Shown piece after piece: positions 49,372 to 58,579 of a stretch of DNA of 64,000 nucleotides. The position numbers were made by a program, and so were the translations under genes. Below the pieces are notes generated by a model. It did not search any database, was not told the origin of the DNA, and worked only from the letters and a program-made list of their open reading frames with translations. Source of the DNA: Alkalihalobacterium alkalinitrilicum (GTDB lineage Bacteria > Bacillota > Bacilli > Bacillales > Bacillaceae_F); assembly GCF_002019605.1 (NCBI RefSeq), contig NZ_KV917368.1:5444548-5508547 (forward strand), given 5' to 3'. How positions within the stretch are numbered: the first letter of the stretch is position 1; each line of letters begins with the position of its first letter.

Positions 49372-50286
49372 TTGGAGTATAATGGAATACTTCCTTTGTT
49401 AAAGCCGAAAGGGATGACATCACATGATTGTGTTTTTCGGTTACGAAAGCTTTTAAAAACAAAGAAAATCGGCCATACAGGTACTCTTGATCCTGATGTT
49501 ACTGGGGTTCTTCCTATTTGTATTGGTAAGGCGACAAAAGTTGCGGAGTATATGACCGATTACCCGAAAGAATATATTGGAGAAGTGACCCTTGGTTGGA
49601 CAACTACAACAGAAGACCGTAGTGGAGAAATATTGGAACAAAAACCTGTTGAAATCATTCCGACCCTTGATCAAATTAATGAAGTGTTAAACACTTTTAT
49701 TGGAGAGATAGAGCAAGTTCCTCCAATGTATTCGGCTGTAAAAGTAAATGGAAAAAAGTTATATGAATATGCGAGAGAAGGAAAAGAAGTAGAGCGCCCT
49801 GTTAGACGAATAAAAATATATGAATTACAATTAGTAGGTAATGAAATCAAGTCTTATGATAATGCAGTGTCATTTTCGTTTCGCGTAAAATGTAGTAAAG
49901 GGACCTATGTTCGGACCCTCGCAGTTGATATCGGAAAAAAGTTAGGGTATCCAGCTCATATGTCGTACCTAGAGAGAATTGCTTCAGGTCCGTTTAAGCT
50001 TTCTGATTGTTATACGTTCGAACAAATTGAAACGTTAATTTCCAATAATGAGGTACAAAACTCTTTATTATCCCTAGAAAAGGCGATTGAACATTTTCCT
50101 TCGGTTCTTGTAAATTCGTCGATTGAAGCAAAAATAAGGAATGGTTCTGTATTGCCTTTATTGAAATCAATAGCTGAAAAACGATTTACTGTATATAATG
50201 AAGATGGTGAATGTTTAGCAATCTACCAACAACACCCAACAAAAGAGGGCTTAATGAAGCCAGAGAAAATGTTGTGTTCGAGTTAA
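49372..50286 (+). CDS. truB: tRNA pseudouridine(55) synthase TruB
   Basis: Makes pseudouridine at position 55 of the T-loop of tRNAs. 304 residues; catalytic D40 in GHTGTLDPDVTGVLP, with KPKGMTSHDCV, PPMYSAVKVNGKKLYEYAR and CSKGTYVRTL. I choose TTG 49372 (M-EYNGILPLLKP), which has AGGTGA at 5 bases and aligns with the family N-terminus; GTG 49363 falls inside that site. Confidence 0.96.
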   Translation: MEYNGILPLLKPKGMTSHDCVFRLRKLLKTKKIGHTGTLDPDVTGVLPICIGKATKVAEYMTDYPKEYIGEVTLGWTTTTEDRSGEILEQKPVEIIPTLDQINEVLNTFIGEIEQVPPMYSAVKVNGKKLYEYAREGKEVERPVRRIKIYELQLVGNEIKSYDNAVSFSFRVKCSKGTYVRTLAVDIGKKLGYPAHMSYLERIASGPFKLSDCYTFEQIETLISNNEVQNSLLSLEKAIEHFPSVLVNSSIEAKIRNGSVLPLLKSIAEKRFTVYNEDGECLAIYQQHPTKEGLMKPEKMLCSS

Positions 50287-50321
50287 AAAGGAGAACGCAA
50301 CGTAAAAGAAGGTGAAATACA

Positions 50322-51266
50322 ATGGACGTTATTTCTTTATCTTATCCACTCCAGTTAAAAAATGAAAAGCCTACTGTAATGGCCCTCGGTTATTTCGATG
50401 GTGTACATATTGGACATCAAAAAGTCATTCAAACCGCTAAAAATACAGCGTTCGAAAAAGGGTTGTTAACTTCGGTCATGACTTTCAATCCTCATCCAAA
50501 GGAAGTTTTACGAAAGCCATCTGAAACGATGATGTACATTACACCATTAGAAAAAAAAATTGAGGTTATCGAGAAACTAGGTGTTGATCAATTATTTGTT
50601 GTTCATTTTGATGAAGGATTTTCAAAACTAACTCCTCAACAATTTGTTGATGATTTTTTAATAGATATGAATGTCAAGCATGTTGTCGCTGGGTTTGACT
50701 ACAGTTATGGACATCTTGGAAAAGGGAATATGGAAACCTTACCATTTCATGCAAGGGGAGTTTTTGAGCAAACTACCGTAAATAAGGTCGAATTACAAGA
50801 ACATAAGATTAGTTCTACGTTAATTCGAAATAAAATTGCTAATGGTGAAGTTGGAGAAATTGTCGAGCTGTTAGGAAGATATTATGAAGTTGAAGGTATT
50901 GTAGTTCACGGTGACAAAAGAGGACGTACGATTGGCTTTCCTACAGCCAATATAAGGTTATCGAACAGGTATATAATTCCTAAACTAGGAGTATATGCTG
51001 TTACTTTAATAGTAAATGGACAAACATATGAAGGTGTTTGCAACATAGGGTACCGTCCAACGTTTAAAGAGCAAGAAGCAGTTCCATCGATTGAGGTTTA
51101 TCTGTTCGATTTTGACGATGATATTTATGATCAAAATATAACTCTTTCTTTCCATCACTTTTTACGAAGTGAAAAAAAATTCAGTTCAAAAGAAGAACTT
51201 GTTCAACAAATAAATGTTGATAAGGCGAGTACAGAAATGTTTTTCCAGGAAAATAAGGCGAAATAA
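50322..51266 (+). CDS. ribF: Bifunctional riboflavin kinase/FAD synthetase
   Basis: Converts riboflavin to FMN then FAD. 314 residues: N-terminal nucleotidyltransferase (GYFDGVHIGHQKVI, TFNPHP, FDYSYGHLGKGN, ISSTLIRNKI) and C-terminal kinase (GDKRGRTIGFPTANI, GVYAVTL, YRPTF). In B. subtilis it is named RibC, and FMN it makes feeds riboswitch control. ATG follows AAGGTGA. Confidence 0.97.
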   Translation: MDVISLSYPLQLKNEKPTVMALGYFDGVHIGHQKVIQTAKNTAFEKGLLTSVMTFNPHPKEVLRKPSETMMYITPLEKKIEVIEKLGVDQLFVVHFDEGFSKLTPQQFVDDFLIDMNVKHVVAGFDYSYGHLGKGNMETLPFHARGVFEQTTVNKVELQEHKISSTLIRNKIANGEVGEIVELLGRYYEVEGIVVHGDKRGRTIGFPTANIRLSNRYIIPKLGVYAVTLIVNGQTYEGVCNIGYRPTFKEQEAVPSIEVYLFDFDDDIYDQNITLSFHHFLRSEKKFSSKEELVQQINVDKASTEMFFQENKAK

Positions 51267-51331
51267 CTTGCATTTAAGTAAAAAAAAAGGTATTCTAATA
51301 TTTGTACTAAAGTACTATTATTTTTAGAACC

Positions 51332-51400
51332 ATTGCTTGGCAAATCGACTCACCGACGTTTTGCTAGGTAACTGGTGATTAATTTGAAGGAGGTGGATAG
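51332..51400 (+). ncRNA. Candidate S15 autoregulatory leader of rpsO
   Basis: A 9-bp stem (51336-51344 with 51360-51368) encloses TCACC (51350-51354), which is complementary to GGTGA (51374-51378) just before the Shine-Dalgarno, giving a possible pseudoknot. Pseudoknot-type S15 leaders are known in E. coli and different S15 leaders in Geobacillus; this assignment is inferred from structure. Upstream, an AT-rich hairpin (51292-51329) may end the ribF transcript. Confidence 0.45.
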
Positions 51401-51401
51401 G

Positions 51402-51671
51402 ATGGCACTTACACAAGAACGTAAAAACCAAATCATTAGTGAGTACAAAACTCATGAAAGTGACACTGGTTCTCCAGAAGTACAAATCGCTATCCTTACA
51501 GAGCAAATCAACACATTAAATGGGCACTTACGTACTCATAAGAAGGATCACCATTCTCGTCGTGGTCTTTTAAAAATGGTTGGACAACGTCGTAATCTTT
51601 TAACGTACTTACGTAATAAAGATGTTATACGTTACCGTAACCTTGTTGATAAGCTAGGATTACGTCGCTAA
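51402..51671 (+). CDS. rpsO: 30S ribosomal protein S15
   Basis: Primary 16S rRNA-binding protein, 89 residues (standard). [55 protein letters not shown] 51402 after GAAGGAGGTG; the open frame extends to 51375. A strong terminator follows. Confidence 0.99.
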   Translation: MALTQERKNQIISEYKTHESDTGSPEVQIAILTEQINTLNGHLRTHKKDHHSRRGLLKMVGQRRNLLTYLRNKDVIRYRNLVDKLGLRR

Positions 51672-51690
51672 TCACAAGTTAACACTTAAT

Positions 51691-51717
51691 AAAAAGCGGG
51701 AGCATTCCCGCTTTTTT
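51691..51717 (+). terminator. Intrinsic terminator after rpsO
   Basis: Perfect stem AAAAAGCGGGA/TCCCGCTTTTT with loop GCAT and T-run. Confidence 0.96.
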
Positions 51718-51847
51718 ATTAGGGAAAAATATTGGATTTTTTATCCAGTTTATTGCACTTTCGATTTATTCTTTTATTTTAAGTATAAATAGGTAATAAT
51801 AAAGACATATTGAAACATTTTGTTTAATGAGAGGAGTTCAAACCTGT

Positions 51848-53947
51848 ATGGAACAAGAAAACCAAGTATTTTCTTTTGAATGGGCAGGTCGTCAATTAAC
51901 TGTTGAAACGGGTCAATTAGCGAAGCAAGCAAATGGCGCTGTCATGATTAGATATGGTGACACTGCTGTACTTTCTACTGCTACTGCTTCAAAAGAGCCA
52001 AAAGATTTACCGTTTTTCCCATTGACAGTAAACTATGAAGAACGTCTTTACGCAGTGGGGAAAATTCCAGGAGGGTTTATTAAACGTGAAGGTCGTCCAA
52101 GTGAAAAAGCTATTCTTGCAAGCCGTTTAATAGATCGACCAATCCGTCCACTTTTTGCTGATGGATTTCGTAATGAAGTTCAAGTAATTAGTATTGTGAT
52201 GAGTGTCGATCAAGATTGCTCTTCTGAAATGGCAGCAATGATTGGCTCAAGCTTAGCTCTTTGTATTTCAGATATTCCATTTGATGGACCGATTGCTGGA
52301 GTTACTGTTGGAAGAATTAATAATGAGTTCGTTATTAATCCGACAACAGAGCAATTAGAAAAAAGTGATATTAATCTAGTGGTAGCAGGGACAAAAGAAG
52401 CGATTAATATGGTCGAAGCAGGAGCAGATGAGGTTCCAGAGGAAATCATGTTAGAAGCGATTATGTTCGGTCACGATGAAATTAAGAGACTGGTTGCTTT
52501 CCAAGAAGAAGTCATTGCAAAAGTTGGGAAAGAAAAGTCGGAAATCGTCTTACGAGAGGTTAATCCAGAATTGGAACAACATGTTCGTGAATTAGCTGAG
52601 GCAGAATTAAAGCAAGCCGTACAAGTTGTGGAAAAACATGCTCGTCAAGCTGCAATAGACACGGTTATGACTGAAACGGTTGCTAAATTCGAGGATAATG
52701 AAGAAATTAGTCTATCAGAAGTGAAAGAGATTTTACATAAAATTGTAAAAGAAGAAGTAAGACGTTTAATTACGAAAGAAAAAGTAAGGCCAGATGGGCG
52801 AGGGATTGATGAAATCCGTTCACTATCTTCGCAAGTAAAATTATTACCAAGAACACATGGTTCTGGTTTATTCACACGCGGACAAACACAAGCTCTTAGT
52901 ATTTGTACTTTAGGTGCATTAGGTGATGTTCAAATTCTAGATGGTTTAGGTATTGAAGAATCCAAGCGTTTTATGCATCACTATAACTTCCCACAGTTTA
53001 GTGTTGGTGAAACAGGACCGATTAGAGGACCTGGGCGTCGTGAAATTGGACATGGTGCACTAGGAGAACGAGCCTTAGAGCCTGTTATTCCGAATGAAAA
53101 TGACTTCCCGTATACAATTCGTTTAGTATCTGAAGTTCTTGAGTCAAATGGTTCAACATCCCAAGCATCAATTTGTGCGAGTACATTAGCAATGATGGAT
53201 GCAGGAGTACCTATCAAATCACCAGTTGCTGGTATTGCCATGGGACTCGTTAAATCTGGAGACGATGTTACCGTACTAACCGATATTCAAGGTATGGAAG
53301 ATGCTTTAGGGGATATGGACTTTAAAGTAGCAGGTACAAAAGATGGAATAACAGCTTTACAGATGGATATTAAAATTAGTGGAATCGATCGTAATATTCT
53401 TAAGGAAGCATTAGCTCAAGCTAAAAGAGGTCGTATGGTCATTTTAGATAGTATGTTAGCTGCGATTAGCGAAGCACGCACTGAACTTTCAGCATATGCA
53501 CCTAAGATCTTAACAATGAAAATTAACCCAGATAAAATTCGTGATGTCATTGGACCAAGTGGAAAAATGATTAATAAAATTATTGAAGATACTGGAGTAA
53601 AAATTGACATTGAGCAAGACGGAACAGTGTACATTTCTTCTGTTGACCATCAAATGAACTTAAAGGCTAAATCAATAATCGAAGACATTGTTCGCGAAGT
53701 AGAAGTAGGGCAAACGTATTTAGGAAAAGTAAAGCGTATTGAAAAATTCGGTGCCTTTGTTGAACTATTCAAAGGAAAAGATGGTCTTGTGCATATTTCT
53801 CAGTTAGCTGAGGAGCGCGTAAATAAAGTTGAAGATGTTGTAAAAATTGGCGATGAAATTTTAGTGAAAGTTACTGAAATTGATCCTCAAGGACGAGTTA
53901 ACTTATCACGGAAAGTCTTACTTAAAGAGCAAAAACAAGAAAGTTAA
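51848..53947 (+). CDS. pnp: Polynucleotide phosphorylase
   Basis: Phosphorolytic 3'-5' exoribonuclease and major mRNA decay enzyme. 699 residues: two RNase PH domains (about 10-230 and 310-545, with [16 protein letters not shown] and [19 protein letters not shown]), helical domain between, KH domain ([15 protein letters not shown]) and S1 domain ([20 protein letters not shown]). ATG 51848 ([15 protein letters not shown]) matches the family N-terminus; an in-frame ATG 51827 lies just before AGGAG. Confidence 0.98.
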   Translation: MEQENQVFSFEWAGRQLTVETGQLAKQANGAVMIRYGDTAVLSTATASKEPKDLPFFPLTVNYEERLYAVGKIPGGFIKREGRPSEKAILASRLIDRPIRPLFADGFRNEVQVISIVMSVDQDCSSEMAAMIGSSLALCISDIPFDGPIAGVTVGRINNEFVINPTTEQLEKSDINLVVAGTKEAINMVEAGADEVPEEIMLEAIMFGHDEIKRLVAFQEEVIAKVGKEKSEIVLREVNPELEQHVRELAEAELKQAVQVVEKHARQAAIDTVMTETVAKFEDNEEISLSEVKEILHKIVKEEVRRLITKEKVRPDGRGIDEIRSLSSQVKLLPRTHGSGLFTRGQTQALSICTLGALGDVQILDGLGIEESKRFMHHYNFPQFSVGETGPIRGPGRREIGHGALGERALEPVIPNENDFPYTIRLVSEVLESNGSTSQASICASTLAMMDAGVPIKSPVAGIAMGLVKSGDDVTVLTDIQGMEDALGDMDFKVAGTKDGITALQMDIKISGIDRNILKEALAQAKRGRMVILDSMLAAISEARTELSAYAPKILTMKINPDKIRDVIGPSGKMINKIIEDTGVKIDIEQDGTVYISSVDHQMNLKAKSIIEDIVREVEVGQTYLGKVKRIEKFGAFVELFKGKDGLVHISQLAEERVNKVEDVVKIGDEILVKVTEIDPQGRVNLSRKVLLKEQKQES

Positions 53948-53952
53948 TAAGG

Positions 53953-53981
53953 AGAGGCTGGACAGTGACCAGTCTCTTTTT
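53953..53981 (+). terminator. Intrinsic terminator after pnp
   Basis: AGAGGCTGG (53953-53961) pairs with CCAGTCTCT (53969-53977) with one G-U pair and a five-T run. Its GAGGCTG start resembles the repeat family at 39501 and 49210. Confidence 0.88.
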
Positions 53982-54071
53982 AAGCACTACATAAATTAAT
54001 AAGTCAATTTTAAAAGTAAGCCTGTTCTACCCTGTCCTAATAGTGCATACGATTTAGTACAAGGGGGTAGA

Positions 54072-55052
54072 ATGATGAAAAGCAAGTACGGTGTTCATCT
54101 AATTATTTTTGTATTTATTTTTATAATTGCTTATGGGACTACCCAAAACCCATTTACAGTAAATTACATAGACCAACTAAAGCAAGAGTCTATCATGGTT
54201 ACTAAAATGCAAGACCCACTTTATGAACAAATAGCTATAGAAGCGCAGAAATATGAAAAACCACCGATTGATGCAATTGTAGATAGAGTGTGGAAAGCTG
54301 TTCCTGGATATAACGGGGTGCAGGTGGATTTAGAAGCATCTTATGAAAAAATGAAAAAGCAGGGTAGCTTTGATAAGCAAAAACTTGTATTTCGTGAAGT
54401 AAAACCTAAAGTTCATTTAGATGACTTACCTCCTACACCTATATATAAAGGAAATCCAGAAAAACCAATGGTTAGTCTTCTTGTAAATGTAGCTTGGGGA
54501 AATGAATATTTGCCTGATATGCTTAAAGTTATGAATAAATACGATGTTAAATCGACTTTTTTTCTAGACGGCTCTTGGGTGAAAAACAACCCCAAATTAG
54601 CTAAAATGGTGCTAGAAGAAGGTCATGAAATAGGTAATCATGCATATTCACACCCTGATATGAAGCAACTTTCACCTTCCCGGATTAGCGAAGAACTTAA
54701 TAAAACAAATGAAGTGATTTATGCGACATTAGAAGTTACACCAAAGTGGTTTGCTCCTCCAAGTGGTAGCTTTCGTCAAGAAGTAGTAGATATTGCTGCA
54801 AGCTTGAATATGAAAACGATCATGTGGAGTGTGGATACTGTTGATTGGAAACGACCCGATCCACACTCGATGGTTCAAAGAGTACTAAATAATGTTCATC
54901 CAGGAGCTATGATATTAATGCATCCGACGTCTTCAACTGCAGCAGGTCTTGAGCAAATGATTGTCGGTATTAAGAACAAAGGATATCAAATTGGGAACGT
55001 ATCACACTTAATGGATGAATCGAGGATAAATTTTGGTGTAACCCTAGACTAA
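54072..55052 (+). CDS. ylxY: YlxY-like polysaccharide deacetylase-family protein
   Basis: 326 residues with an N-terminal signal anchor (about 8-24) and a NodB-homology domain (about 130-320). The metal motif HxxxH is present (GNHAYSHPD) as is FFLDGSW, but the catalytic motif that is TFDDG in active enzymes reads NVAWG here, so the key aspartates appear absent. B. subtilis YlxY has the same position between pnp and mlpA. Secreted/wall-facing; activity doubtful. ATG 54072 or 54075; AAGGGGG slightly favours 54075. Confidence 0.88.
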   Translation: MMKSKYGVHLIIFVFIFIIAYGTTQNPFTVNYIDQLKQESIMVTKMQDPLYEQIAIEAQKYEKPPIDAIVDRVWKAVPGYNGVQVDLEASYEKMKKQGSFDKQKLVFREVKPKVHLDDLPPTPIYKGNPEKPMVSLLVNVAWGNEYLPDMLKVMNKYDVKSTFFLDGSWVKNNPKLAKMVLEEGHEIGNHAYSHPDMKQLSPSRISEELNKTNEVIYATLEVTPKWFAPPSGSFRQEVVDIAASLNMKTIMWSVDTVDWKRPDPHSMVQRVLNNVHPGAMILMHPTSSTAAGLEQMIVGIKNKGYQIGNVSHLMDESRINFGVTLD

Positions 55053-55068
55053 GTTAGGGGGATGTATA

Positions 55069-56307
55069 TTGATACAAAAAATCGAACTAGAAAATGGATT
55101 GCGTGTACTCGTTGAGCAAATACCTCATGTTCGTTCAGTTTCTATTGGAATTTGGATTGGTACGGGCTCAAGGTTTGAAGAAAAACGGGAAAATGGTGTT
55201 TCACACTTTTTAGAACATATGTTTTTTAAAGGTACGACTACAAGGTCTGCTGCCGATATTGCAGAAGCTTTTGATTGCATTGGTGGTCAAGTAAATGCCT
55301 TTACATCAAAAGAATATACATGTTACTATTCTAAAGTTTTAGATGAGCATGCCGATTATGCCGTTGATGTTTTAGCGGATATGTTCTTTAACTCTGTTTT
55401 TGCCCACGATGAACTAGAAAAAGAAAAAAACGTGGTCTTTGAGGAAATTAAAATGGTCGATGATACACCAGATGACATTGTGCATGATTTATTGTCAAAA
55501 GCCAGTTATGGTGAACATCCTCTTGGGTTACCGATATTAGGTACAGTAGATACATTGACTTCATTTGATTCAGATTTACTCCGTGATTATATGAGAAGGT
55601 ATTATACAGCTGAAAATGTGGTTGTATCGATTGCGGGAAATGTAGATGAAAAGTTAATTGATAAGATTAAAAAAACATTTGCTACAGTCCATAAAAGTGA
55701 CGGAGCTAGTCAGGTTGAAAAGCCATCTTTCTTAGCAAAGCAAATAGCGAGGAAAAAAGAAACAGAACAAGCTCATATTTGTATGGGCTACCAAGGGTTG
55801 CAAATTGGTCATAACGATATATATAGTCTTGTTTTACTTAATAATATTTTAGGTGGAAGTATGAGCAGCAGACTTTTTCAGGAGATCCGAGAAAAACGCG
55901 GGTTAGCTTATTCTGTGTTTTCCTATCATACGGCCTATCAAGATGATGGTGTTTTAACGTTATATTCGGGTACTGCGCCTCATCAACTTGATGAGCTATA
56001 TGAAGCTGTCATCCATACTGTGCAACAATTAAGTAAAGAAGGAATAAAAGAAAAAGAAATTAAAAATGGAAAAGAACAGCTTAAAGGAAACTTAATGCTT
56101 AGTCTTGAAAGTACGAATAGTCGAATGAGTCGAAACGGGAAAAATGAATTATTATTAAAACGCCATCGATCTTTAGATGAAATTATTGATGAAATTAATA
56201 ATGTAACGATTGAATCGGTGAATGATCTAGCGAAAACTATTTTTGAAAGCGCACCAGCAGTATCACTTATAAGTCCAACTGGAGAGTTACCAAAAGGATT
56301 ACAGTAA
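55069..56307 (+). CDS. mlpA: M16 family zinc peptidase MlpA (YmxG)
   Basis: 412-residue mitochondrial-processing-peptidase-like protease. Inverted zinc motif HFLEH at H46-E49-H50, with the distal glutamate in NVVFEEIKM. In B. subtilis MlpA is linked to regulation of AprE and processing of PolC. TTG start with AGGGGGAT upstream; 16 bases after ylxY. Confidence 0.95.
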   Translation: MIQKIELENGLRVLVEQIPHVRSVSIGIWIGTGSRFEEKRENGVSHFLEHMFFKGTTTRSAADIAEAFDCIGGQVNAFTSKEYTCYYSKVLDEHADYAVDVLADMFFNSVFAHDELEKEKNVVFEEIKMVDDTPDDIVHDLLSKASYGEHPLGLPILGTVDTLTSFDSDLLRDYMRRYYTAENVVVSIAGNVDEKLIDKIKKTFATVHKSDGASQVEKPSFLAKQIARKKETEQAHICMGYQGLQIGHNDIYSLVLLNNILGGSMSSRLFQEIREKRGLAYSVFSYHTAYQDDGVLTLYSGTAPHQLDELYEAVIHTVQQLSKEGIKEKEIKNGKEQLKGNLMLSLESTNSRMSRNGKNELLLKRHRSLDEIIDEINNVTIESVNDLAKTIFESAPAVSLISPTGELPKGLQ

Positions 56308-56314
56308 TAATTTA

Positions 56315-56345
56315 AGTACCGGGTTTAGATACCCGGTATTTTTTT
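56315..56345 (+). terminator. Intrinsic terminator after mlpA
   Basis: Perfect 8-bp stem TACCGGGT/ACCCGGTA with a six-base loop and seven T. Confidence 0.95.
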
Positions 56346-56399
56346 GTCCATTTGTTCATAAGAAGTATAAAGGATAGTAACGAAAGCGAGGGGAGCTTT

Positions 56400-56639
56400 G
56401 TGAGATTAAGTGAGATTAGTGGTAAAGAAATTATTGATTTTCAAAAAGGTGCACGGCTAGGAATTTTAGGACAGACGGATCTTGTAATTGATGAATCTAC
56501 AGGTCAGATTGAAGCCTTTATTATTCCGACCATGAAGTGGTTTGGATTCGGGAAAAAAGAGAAAGAAGTTAAAGTTTATTGGCATCAAATCAAAAAGATC
56601 GGCACTGATATGATCATTATTGACATGGCTGAATTTTAA
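56400..56639 (+). CDS. ymxH: YlmC/YmxH family PRC-barrel sporulation protein
   Basis: 79 residues with a PRC-barrel fold (LSEISGKEIIDFQKGARLG ... VYWHQIKKIGTDMII). Family members are found in spore formers; role unclear. GTG 56400 (M-RLSEISGK) with GAGGGGAG upstream; an in-frame ATG or TTG farther up at 56352 would extend the N-terminus without homology. Followed by a perfect terminator. Confidence 0.93.
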   Translation: MRLSEISGKEIIDFQKGARLGILGQTDLVIDESTGQIEAFIIPTMKWFGFGKKEKEVKVYWHQIKKIGTDMIIIDMAEF

Positions 56640-56658
56640 TAATGTAAGAAAATATAGA

Positions 56659-56693
56659 TAAAGAGGCTGACGTACATGTCAGCCTCTTTATTT
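56659..56693 (+). terminator. Intrinsic terminator after ymxH
   Basis: Perfect 13-bp stem TAAAGAGGCTGAC/GTCAGCCTCTTTA and a T-rich tail. The stem contains GAGGCTGAC, shared with the repeat family. Confidence 0.95.
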
Positions 56694-56742
56694 GTCTTTA
56701 ATCATTAATGAACTAATGGAATTTTAATACACACTAAATATT

Positions 56743-56771
56743 CACCCATTTTACATGAAATACATATGCTA
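56743..56771 (+). promoter_or_regulatory. Candidate sigma-K promoter of dpaAB
   Basis: CACC (56743-56746), 16 bases, CATATGCTA (56763-56771), matching the sigma-K consensus AC - N16 - CATAnnnTA. In B. subtilis spoVF (dpaAB) is sigma-K-dependent in the mother cell. Leader of about 125 bases to dpaA. Confidence 0.55.
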
Positions 56772-56903
56772 GTTGTGAAATGACAATGGTTAATACTAAT
56801 AAGTTAAAGGAATGGAACGATCTAACATAAGATTATCGCTATGTAAGTAATTTGGAATGACTTCTGATGGAAGTTTATTTTAATAGGAAAGGGGAGGGAC
56901 GAA

Positions 56904-57788
56904 ATGCTCACAGGAAAGCATATTGTTATCGTGGGCGGGGATGCTCGGCAATTAGAAATTATTCGAAAGCTGTCTACACTAGATGCCCAAATTTCAATGG
57001 TTGGTTTTGAACAACTTGATGATGGTTTTGTAGGGACAACAAAAAAGCAATTAGATGAAGTTGATTTTGACACTGTAGATGCCTTATTATTACCCGTTAG
57101 CGGAACTGGTCCCCAAGGAGAAGTGGAAACCATTTTCTCCAATGAAAGTATAAAAATAACAAAAGATATTCTTAAAAAAACGCCAGATCATTGTGTAGTT
57201 TATACAGGAATTACAAATGATTATTTGAACCAAACGGTTAAAGCTGCAAACCGTAACTTAGTAAAATTACTAGAACGTGATGATATAGCTATTTATAATT
57301 CAATTCCTACTGTTGAAGGTACGGTTATGATGGCAATCCAACATACAGACATAACCATTCATAGTTCAAAGGTGGTTGTTATTGGGTTTGGTCGAGTAGG
57401 TATGTCCGTTGCAAGGACATTTGCGGCATTAGGTGCAGATGTCAAAGTAGGAGCGAGAAATTCAAGCCATATTGCTAGAATTACGGAGATGGGCTTTAAA
57501 CCGTTTCTGACAACAAATCTCGTAGACCATGTGTCAGATGTAGATATTTGTATTAATACAATTCCAACCTTAATTGTATCTGCGAATGTTATAGCTCAAA
57601 TGCCTTCAAACTCGTTAATTATCGACCTTGCATCTAAACCTGGTGGAACTGATTTTCGTTATGCAGAAAAAAGAGGAATAAAAGCGTTACTCGCTCCAGG
57701 TCTACCAGGTATTGTTGCTCCAAAAACAGCTGGTCAAATTTTAGCTAACGTCTTGGCGACGTTATTAAAAGAACAAGAGAAAAAATAG
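56904..57788 (+). CDS. dpaA: Dipicolinate synthase subunit A
   Basis: With DpaB converts dihydrodipicolinate to dipicolinic acid, about a tenth of spore core mass, in the mother cell. 294 residues with a dehydrogenase-like NAD-binding domain (VVIGFGRVGMSVARTFAALG near 155-175). ATG after AGGGGAGGG. Also known as SpoVFA. Separated from dpaB by 15 bases. Confidence 0.96.
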   Translation: MLTGKHIVIVGGDARQLEIIRKLSTLDAQISMVGFEQLDDGFVGTTKKQLDEVDFDTVDALLLPVSGTGPQGEVETIFSNESIKITKDILKKTPDHCVVYTGITNDYLNQTVKAANRNLVKLLERDDIAIYNSIPTVEGTVMMAIQHTDITIHSSKVVVIGFGRVGMSVARTFAALGADVKVGARNSSHIARITEMGFKPFLTTNLVDHVSDVDICINTIPTLIVSANVIAQMPSNSLIIDLASKPGGTDFRYAEKRGIKALLAPGLPGIVAPKTAGQILANVLATLLKEQEKK

Positions 57789-57803
57789 AAGGAGGACATG
57801 GTC

Positions 57804-58397
57804 ATGTCATTAAAAGGAAAGCACATCGGCTTTGGATTAACCGGTTCTCATTGCACGTATGATGAAGTTATACCCCAAATGAAAAAGCTTGTAGAAATGG
57901 GTGCGAAAGTGACTCCTTTCGTAACACATACAGTTGCTTCAACTGATACTAAGTTTGGAAAAAGTGAAGAATGGATTCAAAAAATAAAAGATATTACTAA
58001 AGAAGAAATTGTGGATTCAATGCCAAAAGCTGAGCCATTTGGCCCTAGTACACCATTAGATTGTATGGTGATTGCTCCAATGACAGGGAATTCTACTAGT
58101 AAATTTGCAAATGCTATGACGGATTCTCCAGTATTAATGGGGGCTAAGGCTACACTCCGCAATGGAAAACCAGTTGTGCTAGCTATTTCTACAAATGATG
58201 CACTAGGGTTAAATGGAGTAAATATCATGCGATTAATGGCCACAAAAAATATATACTTTGTTCCATTTGGGCAAGATAATCCAACGGTAAAACCTAACTC
58301 ACTTGTAGCGAGAATGGAAGCATTACCTGAAACTATTGAGTCTGCCATTGCTGGTAAACAATATCAACCGGTTTTAGTGGAAAAATTCAGAGACTAG
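57804..58397 (+). CDS. dpaB: Dipicolinate synthase subunit B (flavoprotein)
   Basis: Flavin-containing partner of DpaA (SpoVFB), 197 residues; flavoprotein-decarboxylase-like fold with FGLTGSHCTYDEV, APMTGNSTSKFANAMTDSPV and KNIYFVPFGQDNP. ATG 57804 is chosen because AAGGAGG lies 8 bases upstream; ATG 57798 is too close. Its substrate comes from DapA, encoded next. Confidence 0.96.
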   Translation: MSLKGKHIGFGLTGSHCTYDEVIPQMKKLVEMGAKVTPFVTHTVASTDTKFGKSEEWIQKIKDITKEEIVDSMPKAEPFGPSTPLDCMVIAPMTGNSTSKFANAMTDSPVLMGAKATLRNGKPVVLAISTNDALGLNGVNIMRLMATKNIYFVPFGQDNPTVKPNSLVARMEALPETIESAIAGKQYQPVLVEKFRD

Positions 58398-58463
58398 TCC
58401 TATAGGGTTGTTGCTAAAAAAATAAATTTCCCTTAAAGTTGAATAGGAAACGCTTGAGTGATA

Positions 58464-58492
58464 CTGTCATTTAAGCTAGGGTATGTTAAAAT
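58464..58492 (+). promoter_or_regulatory. Sigma-A-type promoter of asd-dapG-dapA
   Basis: CTGTCA (58464-58469), 17 bases, TAAAAT (58487-58492). The leader before asd is about 80 bases; no lysine riboswitch or T-box features are seen. Confidence 0.5.
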
Positions 58493-58579
58493 AGATTTCA
58501 TCAATATGACTTCTTATTATTTGGTGAGTGATTAAAACATCCACTATTAAACTACGAATCTTGAAGGGAGATAGGCAAC

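Noticed and set aside
58400..58579. Lysine riboswitch upstream of asd
   Set aside because: The leader is too short (about 80 bases after the promoter) and lacks the L-box core; DapG-type aspartokinases are not usually L-box controlled.
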